A DNA stretch of 8,730 bases from JACQCV01 sp964639675 (GTDB taxonomy: Bacteria > Patescibacteriota > Minisyncoccia > Phycocordibacterales > UBA12445). Positions 1-5,646 of the stretch are shown piece after piece. Location of the stretch: positions 1 through 8,730 of the forward strand of contig CAZXEK010000006.1 in NCBI GenBank assembly GCA_964639675.1, given 5' to 3'. The notes under the pieces are model-generated. The model was given only the letters and a program-made list of their open reading frames with translations. It was not told the origin of the DNA and did not search any database. Position 1 is the first letter of the stretch, and each line of letters starts with the position of its first letter. Made by a program: the position numbers and the translations under genes.

Positions 1-45
1 TCATAGAGATAACATGAAAAATGAGTTCCTTGGCCCAGTTTGACT

Positions 46-74
46 AACTGTGCGAGGCTAAGCCTCGCACAGTT
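46..74. repeat. Left REP-like palindrome upstream of the transposase
   Basis: A perfect inverted repeat with 14-bp arms: AACTGTGCGAGGCT at 46-59 and its complement at 61-74, with a single central A at 60. The strand would fold into a GC-rich stem. Immediately upstream, CAGTT (36-40) can pair with AACTG (46-50), giving a competing small hairpin that shares the first arm. The element ends 14 bases before a TATAAT box at 88-93, so it occupies the -35 zone of the transposase gene and could affect its expression. Confidence 0.9.
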
Positions 75-87
75 TTGTAATATGGAT

Positions 88-93
88 TATAAT
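88..93 (+). promoter_or_regulatory. Putative -10 box of the transposase gene
   Basis: A perfect TATAAT lies 7 bases before the ATG at 101, which places the expected transcription start at or beside the start codon. No convincing -35 box is present; that zone is filled by the right arm of the palindrome. No Shine-Dalgarno sequence lies before the ATG, which fits a leaderless message. Confidence 0.45.
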
Positions 94-100
94 AAAGCTC

Positions 101-796
101 ATGAGAAAGATAAATTTTATCGCAGGTCAAATTTATCATGTTTATAATAGGGGAGTAGAAAAACGGGATGTATTTATGAATGACTCTGATCGGTTTCGAT
201 TTTTGCGCAGTATGTATTTCTGTAATAGTATGGCCCCGGCCATAAACAGTTTTAGGGGAGAGAATGAATTTGGTGAAAAAATGGATAGGGATAATCGAGG
301 TAAGGCCGTTGTTCGAATTCATGCATTTGTACTTATGCCTAATCATTTTCATTTTTTAATCGAGCCTCTAGATGATGACGCGATGACCATATTTATGCAT
401 AAGTTAGGTACTGCTTATACGATGTATTTTAATAAAAAATATAAACGGGTTGGGTCGTTATTTCAGGGACCGTTTAAGGCCATTGAAATAGAGAAAGATT
501 CACATTTTAACTATTTACCTTACTATATACATTTAAATCCATTGGATCTATGTTTTCCGTCCTGGCGTAAACAAAAATTAGAAGATTATAAAAAAGCAGT
601 GAATTTTCTTAGGAGTTATAAGTGGTCTAGCTACCCGGATTACATAGGCAGGATTAATTACCCGTCTATTATTTATAAAGATTTATTAATGGAAGTTATT
701 GGTGGGCCATTAGAGCAAGAGAGAGAGATGCACAGATGGTTAAAATCAATGTCTTTTGATTCTATGGAAGAGGAGAGTTTGGAGGTAGACGATTAA
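101..796 (+). CDS. REP-associated tyrosine transposase (RAYT), IS200-like HUH/Y1 family
   Basis: A 231-residue single-strand DNA endonuclease/transposase of the Y1 (IS200-like) superfamily. The N-terminal YHVYNRG motif (residues 12-18) is typical of RAYTs. The HUH metal-binding motif is H82-F-H84 within LMPNHFHFLI. The block KRVGSLFQGPFKAI (115-128) and YIHLNP (142-147) follow; Y142 is the likely catalytic tyrosine that would bond covalently to the cut 5' end. Segment 40-70 between YHVYNRG and HUH is longer than in E. coli TnpA-REP, and a C-terminal tail of about 80 residues rich in charged residues follows the catalytic core. All key residues are present, so the enzyme looks intact. It is flanked by two matching palindromes, its likely substrates. 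It converges with the glycosyltransferase on the other strand. It was probably acquired or maintained independently of its neighbours. It could instead be an autonomous IS200-type transposase. Confidence 0.9.
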   Translation: MRKINFIAGQIYHVYNRGVEKRDVFMNDSDRFRFLRSMYFCNSMAPAINSFRGENEFGEKMDRDNRGKAVVRIHAFVLMPNHFHFLIEPLDDDAMTIFMHKLGTAYTMYFNKKYKRVGSLFQGPFKAIEIEKDSHFNYLPYYIHLNPLDLCFPSWRKQKLEDYKKAVNFLRSYKWSSYPDYIGRINYPSIIYKDLLMEVIGGPLEQEREMHRWLKSMSFDSMEEESLEVDD

Positions 797-809
797 AATT
801 GTGCGAGGT

Positions 810-846
810 TTACCACTGTGCGAGGCTTAGCCTCGCACAGTGGTAA
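810..846. repeat. Right REP-like palindrome between convergent genes
   Basis: A perfect inverted repeat with 18-bp arms (810-827 and 829-846) around one central T at 828. Its inner 27 bp are the exact reverse complement of the left element's core. A third, half copy (GTGCGAGG, 801-808) lies just before it and could pair with 831-838 in place of the proper arm. It sits between the stop codons of two convergent genes (796 and 856), where a strong hairpin could also halt or protect transcripts from both sides, although no T-run follows on either strand. Confidence 0.9.
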
Positions 847-855
847 GAATAGATA

Positions 856-1986
856 TTAGAGGTCAGGCAGGTAAAGTTTTTTAGTCTTCTTCAGCATCTC
901 GTTAATTGAGAATTTTCCTAGGACTGTTTTTCGCAGGTTTTCGCCAAACTTCTTTCTTTTTTCCGGACTGTCGATTAATGAGGTGAGTGCCGCGATCAAC
1001 TGCTCGATATTTTTTGGTTCTACTAAGATTCCAGATTTACCATCCTCGATTATCTCTCCTATGCCTCCTACGTCTGAAGCTATGACGGGCAACCCAGCTA
1101 ATCCCGCTTCAAGTATTGTGTAAGGCAAACCTTCTTTAACAGAAGTTAAGGTGAAGATATCGAAAAGATTTAGGTAGGTACTTGCCTTATCCTTAAATCC
1201 TAGCAGTTGTACTTTGTCGGAGATTCCTCTTTCTTTGATAAGTTGTTCTAAGTTTTTTCTTTCTTCTCCTTCACCAATTATAGAAAAGCTGATATTTTTA
1301 TTTTTAAGTCTAGCAATTGCTTCTATTATATACGAAAGACCCTTATTTTTTGTTAGTTCAGAAATTGTACCTATTACAATCGGAGCTTTGGGCAAGGGGC
1401 TATTCTTATCGACGATCATTTTTTGATATTCATCTATACCTATGTATATGAGTTCGAGTTTTTTATTTATAAAGGGTAAATTTTTTGTCTGGTCGAGCTC
1501 TCTTTTATTAATGACAACTGTCTTGTGGGAAAGAGTAATAGTTATGTAGTTTAAAATATATAGAAGCCATCTTATAATTCGTGGCCTGTCTTCGTTGAAG
1601 GCAAATCCATGGGCAGTGAAGATGACTTTCGGTATACCCGCAATACGACCAGCCAGAGCACCAAGACCGCCGATCTTCGAGCTATTTAAATGTATAATAT
1701 CTGGTTTCTCCCCCCTAAATATTTTTATTAGATTTACTAGTACAGCCAACTCTTTAAAAATGTTAATGCCTCGTTCCAGCTTCTCTAGATTGATTACCCG
1801 AATATTTTGGTCACTAAGTTTTTGCGAGAGAATTCCATTTCCACCCAAAACAACCCCAATATCGAATCTATCTTTTGGCAGGTTGGTCGCCAGCTCATAT
1901 ACGTATTTTTGCGCCCCGCCCCAATTCGACTTGGTGATGACATAAAGAATTTTTATTTTCTTACTTTCGTCTCGCATATGCACCAT
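856..1986 (-). CDS. Glycosyltransferase family 4 (GT-B fold)
   Basis: A retaining glycosyltransferase that adds a sugar from a nucleotide donor to a glycan or lipid-linked acceptor at the inner face of the membrane. The 376-residue length is normal for GT4. The N-terminal Rossmann domain begins KIKILYVITKSNWGGAQKYV (10-29) with the glycine loop G23-G24; PDIIHLNSSK (95-104) and FTAHGF (123-128) are typical of the acceptor half. The donor domain carries IGTISELTKNKG (205-216), SIIGEGEER (235-243) and the E-x7-E signature (E285 to E293, KEGLPYTILEAG). The exact sugar and acceptor cannot be told. The annotated start is M1. A TGG-TAATAT element on the minus strand (1993-1985) overlaps this codon and lies 7 bases before the alternative start M4 (ATG at 1977-1975), so M4 may be the true start. 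The gene is divergent from a polyprenyl glycosylphosphotransferase, which suggests a shared surface-glycan role. Confidence 0.9.
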   Translation of the reverse strand: MVHMRDESKKIKILYVITKSNWGGAQKYVYELATNLPKDRFDIGVVLGGNGILSQKLSDQNIRVINLEKLERGINIFKELAVLVNLIKIFRGEKPDIIHLNSSKIGGLGALAGRIAGIPKVIFTAHGFAFNEDRPRIIRWLLYILNYITITLSHKTVVINKRELDQTKNLPFINKKLELIYIGIDEYQKMIVDKNSPLPKAPIVIGTISELTKNKGLSYIIEAIARLKNKNISFSIIGEGEERKNLEQLIKERGISDKVQLLGFKDKASTYLNLFDIFTLTSVKEGLPYTILEAGLAGLPVIASDVGGIGEIIEDGKSGILVEPKNIEQLIAALTSLIDSPEKRKKFGENLRKTVLGKFSINEMLKKTKKLYLPDL

Positions 1987-1999
1987 ATTACCATATGGT
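1982..1999. promoter_or_regulatory. Operator-like inverted repeat in the divergent promoter region
   Basis: ACCATAT (1982-1988) and its complement ATATGGT (1993-1999) flank a 4-base spacer; ACCATAT also recurs directly at 1990-1996. On the minus strand the repeat overlaps an extended -10-like sequence, TGG-TAATAT (1993-1985). The position in a short region between divergent genes suits a regulator site controlling the glycosyltransferase. Short AT-rich repeats arise by chance, so this is tentative. Confidence 0.3.
1985..1993 (-). promoter_or_regulatory. Putative extended -10 of the glycosyltransferase gene
   Basis: Read on the minus strand, TGG followed by TAATAT forms an extended -10 element. 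Seven bases then separate it from the ATG at 1977-1975 (codon 4 of the longest reading). If it is active, the transcript would start at about that ATG and the upstream ATG would not be transcribed. Confidence 0.35.
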
Positions 2000-2049
2000 C
2001 TTTATTAAAGTTACATTCTATTGTAATATCTTTATGACTTAGGTCACAA

Positions 2050-2055
2050 TATAAT
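2050..2055 (+). promoter_or_regulatory. TATAAT box at the start of the sugar transferase gene
   Basis: A perfect TATAAT ends one base before the ATG at 2057. At normal spacing the transcript would begin inside codon 2, so this box cannot serve the ATG as drawn. Other candidates are a weak TAATAT at 2024-2029, giving a leader of about 20 bases with a poor TTTATT 17 bases upstream, or CACAAT at 2045-2050. No in-frame start codon lies shortly downstream. Confidence 0.25.
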
Positions 2056-2056
2056 T

Positions 2057-3376
2057 ATGATAAATACTGGTAAAAAGGAGGCTGTAGTTTTATTTTTTGG
2101 AGACCTTTTTTTATTTGTGGTCTCTTTGTGGCTGACTCTATCCTTAAGGTATGGTAGATGGACAAATCAGGAGCTCTTCTTCTCCCACCTAGAGCCCTTC
2201 TTACCCCTTTTTATTTTTTGGATTTTAGTGTTCTTTATTTCTGGACTTTATGATAAACAAACCAATGCCTTTAAACGGAAGCTTCCCGGACTTATTTTAA
2301 ATGCCCAAATTATAAATAGTGTAATAGCCGTAGTCTTTTTTTACTTCGTTCCATCCTATGGAATTACCCCCAAGGTAAATCTTTTTATCTATCTTTTGGT
2401 AACAATTATCTTGAACTCAATCTGGAGAATAGTTTTAGTTGATTATATGTATACTTATCGTACAGAGAATGTTTTACTTGTTGGTGAAGTGCCAGAGATC
2501 TTGGAGATTGAAGAGGAGATTCGGAATAATAAAAAATATGGGTTAACTATTTTTGATAGGGTGGACGTTCTCACAGAATCGGCCATAGCTGATGTTCCCA
2601 AGAGGGTGTTTACCATAATTATGGATCTTAACAAAAATCTTAATGATAAAAATCGATCAGATGCCCTATCACAGTTAATTTTTTCTAGTGTCAAGTTTCT
2701 TGATCAGAATGATCTATACGAAAATATGTTTGACAAGTTGGCCTTGAGTAGTTTAGGTGGTGATTGGTTTTTAAAAAATGTTTCTAATCAGCAGAAGTTT
2801 CTGTATGAATTTTTTAAAAGACTGATGGACATAATTATATCTTTGGTTGTCGGCTTGATTGCGCTGATTATCTTGCCGTTTGTCTATCTGGCAATAAAAC
2901 TCGACGATGGGGGGCCAATATTTATTGTTCAAGATAGAATTGGTAAGGGTAATAAGATAATGAAGGTTCTAAAATTTAGAACCATGAAGCAAAGTGATAG
3001 TGGAAGGTGGCTGGTTAAAGATGATAAAAGGATTACTCGCGTCGGGAAGTTTTTAAGAAGAACCAGAATTGATGAATTGCCACAACTTTTAAATGTTTTG
3101 AGGGGCGATCTTTCTTTGATTGGTCCTCGTCCAGATATTGCAGATTTGGGTTTCAAGCTTCGGACCGAAATACCATATTATACTATGCGCAATTTGATAA
3201 AGCCCGGCCTTTCTGGTTGGGCGCAGATTCATCAGGAATTACCACCTCAATCAATAGAGGAAACGAGAATAAGGTTGGCCTACGATTTCTATTATCTTAA
3301 AAATCGGTCGCTGGTTCTTGATATCCAGATTGTCCTTAAGACAATCAAAACCATTTTGTTAAGAGCCGGAATGTAG
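2057..3376 (+). CDS. Polyprenyl-phosphate sugar-1-phosphate transferase (exopolysaccharide initiating enzyme)
   Basis: An integral membrane enzyme that transfers a sugar phosphate from a UDP-sugar to undecaprenyl phosphate, the first step of a lipid-linked surface glycan. Its 439 residues match the large (WbaP/PglC-like, poly-PHPT) class. Four N-terminal membrane segments lie at about 10-31, 47-66, 82-102 and 107-128. A CoA-binding-like Rossmann region follows (about 136-230, starting TENVLLVGE). The bacterial sugar transferase domain (about 252-439) has the KRLMDIIISL membrane hairpin, DGGPIFIVQDRIG (284-296), KFRTM (306-310), the catalytic Asp-Glu pair D339-E340 in RRTRIDELPQLLNVLRGDLSLIGPRP (written here as RRTRIDELPQL, 335-344), GPRPD (356-360) and KPGLSGWAQI (382-391). 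All key residues are intact. It is followed after 19 bases by an epimerase, likely the same transcription unit. The sugar specificity is not readable. Confidence 0.92.
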   Translation: MINTGKKEAVVLFFGDLFLFVVSLWLTLSLRYGRWTNQELFFSHLEPFLPLFIFWILVFFISGLYDKQTNAFKRKLPGLILNAQIINSVIAVVFFYFVPSYGITPKVNLFIYLLVTIILNSIWRIVLVDYMYTYRTENVLLVGEVPEILEIEEEIRNNKKYGLTIFDRVDVLTESAIADVPKRVFTIIMDLNKNLNDKNRSDALSQLIFSSVKFLDQNDLYENMFDKLALSSLGGDWFLKNVSNQQKFLYEFFKRLMDIIISLVVGLIALIILPFVYLAIKLDDGGPIFIVQDRIGKGNKIMKVLKFRTMKQSDSGRWLVKDDKRITRVGKFLRRTRIDELPQLLNVLRGDLSLIGPRPDIADLGFKLRTEIPYYTMRNLIKPGLSGWAQIHQELPPQSIEETRIRLAYDFYYLKNRSLVLDIQIVLKTIKTILLRAGM

Positions 3377-3387
3377 AATAGTATAAG
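3374..3387 (+). promoter_or_regulatory. Possible -10 and weak SD before the epimerase gene
   Basis: TAGAAT (3374-3379, overlapping the upstream stop codon) and TATAAG (3382-3387) both resemble a -10 box; TATAAG lies 8 bases before the ATG at 3396. The following AGGGGAAAG is also the only stretch before a start in this window that resembles a Shine-Dalgarno sequence, so the gene may instead be read simply from the upstream transcript. Confidence 0.25.
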
Positions 3388-3395
3388 GGGAAAGT

Positions 3396-4427
3396 ATGAG
3401 TATAGGCACGATGAATTATTCACCAAAAACCATAATGATCACTGGTGCCGCGGGTTATATCGGTGCCATGCTGTGCGAGCAGTTTTCTAAGAGTCCCGAT
3501 CTAGAAAAGATTGTGGCGATAGATATGTTGCCGATGCCGGCCCCCTTTAGAAACAATAAAAAAATAATATGGATAACGGCTAACCTCGGAGAGAATGTTT
3601 GGAGAATCCCAGCACTTATAAACAAACCAGAGGTTGTTATCCACTGTGCCTGGGCGATTAAAGAGCTCTATGGGAAGTCGGACGTTCAGAAGAAACTTAA
3701 TCTGGCTAGCTCTAAGGCCGTTTTTGAGTTTGCACTTAAAAATTCTTTCGTTAAGAGGCTAATACATTTCAGTACGGTATCTGCCTATGGAGCCTATCCT
3801 GAAAATAGTTTAGAGAAGTTTTTTAAAGAAGAGGATCAATTGCGAGAGAGTGAATCTCTGTATGGGGTTCAAAAAAAGACTGCTGAAGAGGAGTTGTATA
3901 AAATCTATCAGGATAGCGATAAGACCAAGCAGGTCTTTATTTTGAGGCCATCTTCGGTTACAGGTCCGCGGGGTAGAGGCTTGGTTAGTAAGAAGATCGG
4001 CTTACTTAATATTTTGAAAAACGTTTTGCCGTTTGTTCCAGCAGGATCGAATAGGTGGTGTAGGCAATATGTCCACGAAGATGACGTTACTGACGCCGTA
4101 GCGATGCTGACTTTTGGGCCGCACAAAGATGGCGGAGCTTATGAGGTTTTCATACTATCACCAAATGACTTAGTACTTGCCGATGACATGGCGAAGCTTT
4201 TTAATAAGTCTGTTTTTTATCTGCCTCCTATAGTTATAAGATTAGTTTTCTTTTTAGCTTGGCACTTATCTCGGGGTAAAATCCCGACATCACGTGGTGG
4301 GTGGAGGTTTTTCTCTTACCCGGTAGTCGTTGACGGATCTTTGATTACTAGAAAATATGGATTTGAGTATAGCTACTCTTCACGCGAGGCATTGGAGAAA
4401 GATGAAGGAAGGTATCAGTTTAATTAA
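3396..4427 (+). CDS. NAD-dependent epimerase/dehydratase (extended SDR)
   Basis: A 343-residue extended short-chain dehydrogenase/reductase, probably acting on a nucleotide sugar. The cofactor loop GAAGYIG (17-23) is the GxxGxxG form, and an acidic residue at the end of the second strand (D43 in VAIDM) suggests NAD rather than NADP. The active site has HFSTVSAYG (124-132) and the YxxxK pair Y156/K160 (YGVQK). LRPSSVTGPRG (183-193) and QYVHEDDV (224-231) are typical of the extended family. The C-terminal part, with WRFFSYPVVVDGSL (303-316) and KYGFEYSYSSREAL, matches a poorly characterised epimerase subfamily more than classical GalE or RmlB, so no substrate is claimed. It sits 19 bases after the sugar transferase gene and probably supports the same glycan pathway. 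M1 is accepted; M6 (3411) is a possible alternative just before the cofactor-binding strand. Confidence 0.85.
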   Translation: MSIGTMNYSPKTIMITGAAGYIGAMLCEQFSKSPDLEKIVAIDMLPMPAPFRNNKKIIWITANLGENVWRIPALINKPEVVIHCAWAIKELYGKSDVQKKLNLASSKAVFEFALKNSFVKRLIHFSTVSAYGAYPENSLEKFFKEEDQLRESESLYGVQKKTAEEELYKIYQDSDKTKQVFILRPSSVTGPRGRGLVSKKIGLLNILKNVLPFVPAGSNRWCRQYVHEDDVTDAVAMLTFGPHKDGGAYEVFILSPNDLVLADDMAKLFNKSVFYLPPIVIRLVFFLAWHLSRGKIPTSRGGWRFFSYPVVVDGSLITRKYGFEYSYSSREALEKDEGRYQFN

Positions 4428-4428
4428 C

Positions 4429-4463
4429 AAAAAAAGTTTTTTTATATTTTTTTGTGCTATATT
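4429..4463 (+). promoter_or_regulatory. Putative glyA promoter: A/T tracts plus extended -10
   Basis: TGC followed by TATATT (4455-4463) forms an extended -10, and TATTAT (4460-4465) overlaps it; the ATG follows at 4474. Upstream, seven A, one G and seven T (4429-4443), then a further T tract, occupy the -30 to -45 zone and resemble an UP element or intrinsically curved DNA. There is no good -35 hexamer and no Shine-Dalgarno sequence, so a near-leaderless transcript is likely. Confidence 0.45.
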
Positions 4464-4473
4464 ATTCGGCAGT

Positions 4474-5646
4474 ATGCGTGATAAACAGATAGAAAGATTA
4501 ATAAAAGAGGAGACTGTTCGCCAGAAGAAGGTGATCAATCTTATTGCTTCAGAGAACTATGTTTCGGAGGATGTTTTGGAGGCCTTAGGGTCGGTCTTGA
4601 CAAACAAGTATGCCGAGGGTTATCCGGGTGCTAGGTATTATGGTGGCAATCAGGTTGTAGACAAGTTGGAAAATTTGTGTAAGACAAGAGCGCTGGAACT
4701 TTTTAATCTAGATCAGAACGAATGGGCTGTTAATGTCCAGCCACTTTCTGGTTCGCCTGCTAATGTTGCTACCTATTTAGCGTTAGTACCCCCTGGTGAA
4801 CCCATAATGGGCATGGAACTTTCTTCCGGTGGCCATCTGACTCATGGCCACAGGGTTTCAATTACAGGGAAGATTTGGAGGCAGGTTCCGTATGGTGTTG
4901 ATAAAGATACCGAACTTTTGAATTATGAACTACTGAAGGATCTAGCGCAAAGAGAGAAACCCAAGCTGATTGTCGTCGGTTTTACTGCTTATCCTCGCAT
5001 TGTCGATTTTAAAAAGTTTCGCCAGATTGCGGATTCTGTTGGGGCCTATCTAATGGTTGATATGTCTCATTTTGCCGGCCTTGTCGCCGGCCTTGTTTAC
5101 CCCAGTCCATTTGATTTTGCAGATGTTGTTACGACCACTGTCCATAAAACTCTGCGTGGCCCAAGGTCAGCAATGATCATATCTCGTCGCGATGCCAGAG
5201 GTATTTCACAGAAAATTGACAAGGCCGTTTTTCCTGGGATTCAGGGTGGACCACATTTAAATCAGATTGCTGCTGTCGCTGTCGCGCTTAAAGAGGCGAA
5301 GAGCGCAAGTTTTAAAAAGTATGCCAAGCAGATTGTTAAAAATGCCAAGACCTTGGCAGCTGAACTGGCAAGGCTTGGCTTTCGAATTATCTCTGGTGGG
5401 ACAGACTCTCATCTTATTCTAGTGGATACGTGGCAGGATGGAAGGGGGATTTCTGGTGGAGAGGCGAGTGCTAAGTTAGAGAGTGCAGGTATCATAGTCA
5501 ATAAAAATGCTATCCCATTCGACTCAAGGGGTCCGATTGATCCATCTGGTATAAGGCTTGGTACGGCTGCTCTAACCACTAGGGGTAAGAAAGAAGAAGA
5601 TATGATCAAAATTGCCAGGAAGATTGATGTGGTTTTGAGAGCATGA
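4474..5646 (+). CDS. glyA: Serine hydroxymethyltransferase
   Basis: A cytosolic pyridoxal-phosphate enzyme that converts serine and tetrahydrofolate to glycine and methylene-tetrahydrofolate. From the ATG at 4474 it has 390 residues, slightly short of the usual 415-430. Motifs are INLIASENYVS (21-31), YAEGYPGARYYGG (46-58), SGSPAN (92-97), GGHLTHGH (119-126), the cofactor aspartate and histidine in DMSHFAGLVAG (196-206), the Schiff-base lysine K225 in TTTVHKTLRGPR, FPGIQGGP (253-260) and the carboxylate-binding arginine R361 in SGIRLGT. A longer reading from 4357 adds 39 residues that overlap the epimerase gene and match nothing in the family, so it is rejected; the family N-terminus and the promoter position favour 4474. 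The RGPRSA stretch replaces the common RGPRGG. The stop TGA overlaps the folD start in an ATGA, so the two genes are co-translated. Confidence 0.96.
   Translation: MRDKQIERLIKEETVRQKKVINLIASENYVSEDVLEALGSVLTNKYAEGYPGARYYGGNQVVDKLENLCKTRALELFNLDQNEWAVNVQPLSGSPANVATYLALVPPGEPIMGMELSSGGHLTHGHRVSITGKIWRQVPYGVDKDTELLNYELLKDLAQREKPKLIVVGFTAYPRIVDFKKFRQIADSVGAYLMVDMSHFAGLVAGLVYPSPFDFADVVTTTVHKTLRGPRSAMIISRRDARGISQKIDKAVFPGIQGGPHLNQIAAVAVALKEAKSASFKKYAKQIVKNAKTLAAELARLGFRIISGGTDSHLILVDTWQDGRGISGGEASAKLESAGIIVNKNAIPFDSRGPIDPSGIRLGTAALTTRGKKEEDMIKIARKIDVVLRA

Larger units (their letters stand above)
46..846. mobile_element. REP-RAYT-REP unit (HUH transposase gene between inverted palindromes)
   Basis: The unit has a Y1/HUH transposase gene with a hairpin palindrome on each side. 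The 27-bp cores (47-73 and 815-841) differ only at the central base, A versus T, so the right core is the exact reverse complement of the left one. IS200/IS605 elements carry subterminal hairpins, and RAYT genes are known to sit among REP palindromes that they recognise; both descriptions fit. No target-site duplication or second transposon gene (tnpB) is visible. RAYTs are usually single-copy and domesticated rather than freely jumping, so I read this as a RAYT with cognate REPs. Whether the whole unit moves cannot be judged from one copy. Confidence 0.65.

Noticed and set aside
1..45. Left edge as the end of another gene
   Set aside because: Only very short readings are present on either strand and no recognisable protein end can be supported.
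44..352. Minus-strand reading frame of 102 codons over the transposase gene
   Set aside because: It lies opposite a gene with clear HUH motifs, starts and ends without any supporting signal, and resembles no known protein.
1214..2037. Three plus-strand reading frames opposite the glycosyltransferase (1214-1426, 1595-1945, 1807-2037)
   Set aside because: All are antisense shadows of a gene with conserved GT4 motifs; their translations show no domain.
4429..4447. A-run, G, T-run after the epimerase gene as a terminator
   Set aside because: The stem would be A-T pairs only with no real loop, too weak for an intrinsic terminator; a promoter role is more likely.
4357..4473. N-terminal extension of glyA by 39 residues with a hydrophobic stretch that resembles a signal peptide
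   Set aside because: It overlaps the 3' end of the epimerase gene, has no counterpart in cytosolic SHMT, and the ATG at 4474 directly follows an extended -10 box and fits the family N-terminus.
5074..5096. Tandem 11-base repeat GCCGGCCTTGT spaced by one base, in glyA
   Set aside because: It encodes AGLVAGLV, which matches the normal length and position of the SHMT AGLVAxG motif; similar codon choice explains it without a duplication.
5640..5646. Possible recoding of TGA as glycine, as in some candidate-phylum bacteria
   Set aside because: glyA ends at TGA exactly where the family C-terminus falls and folD starts there, and the glycines in conserved motifs use ordinary GGN codons.
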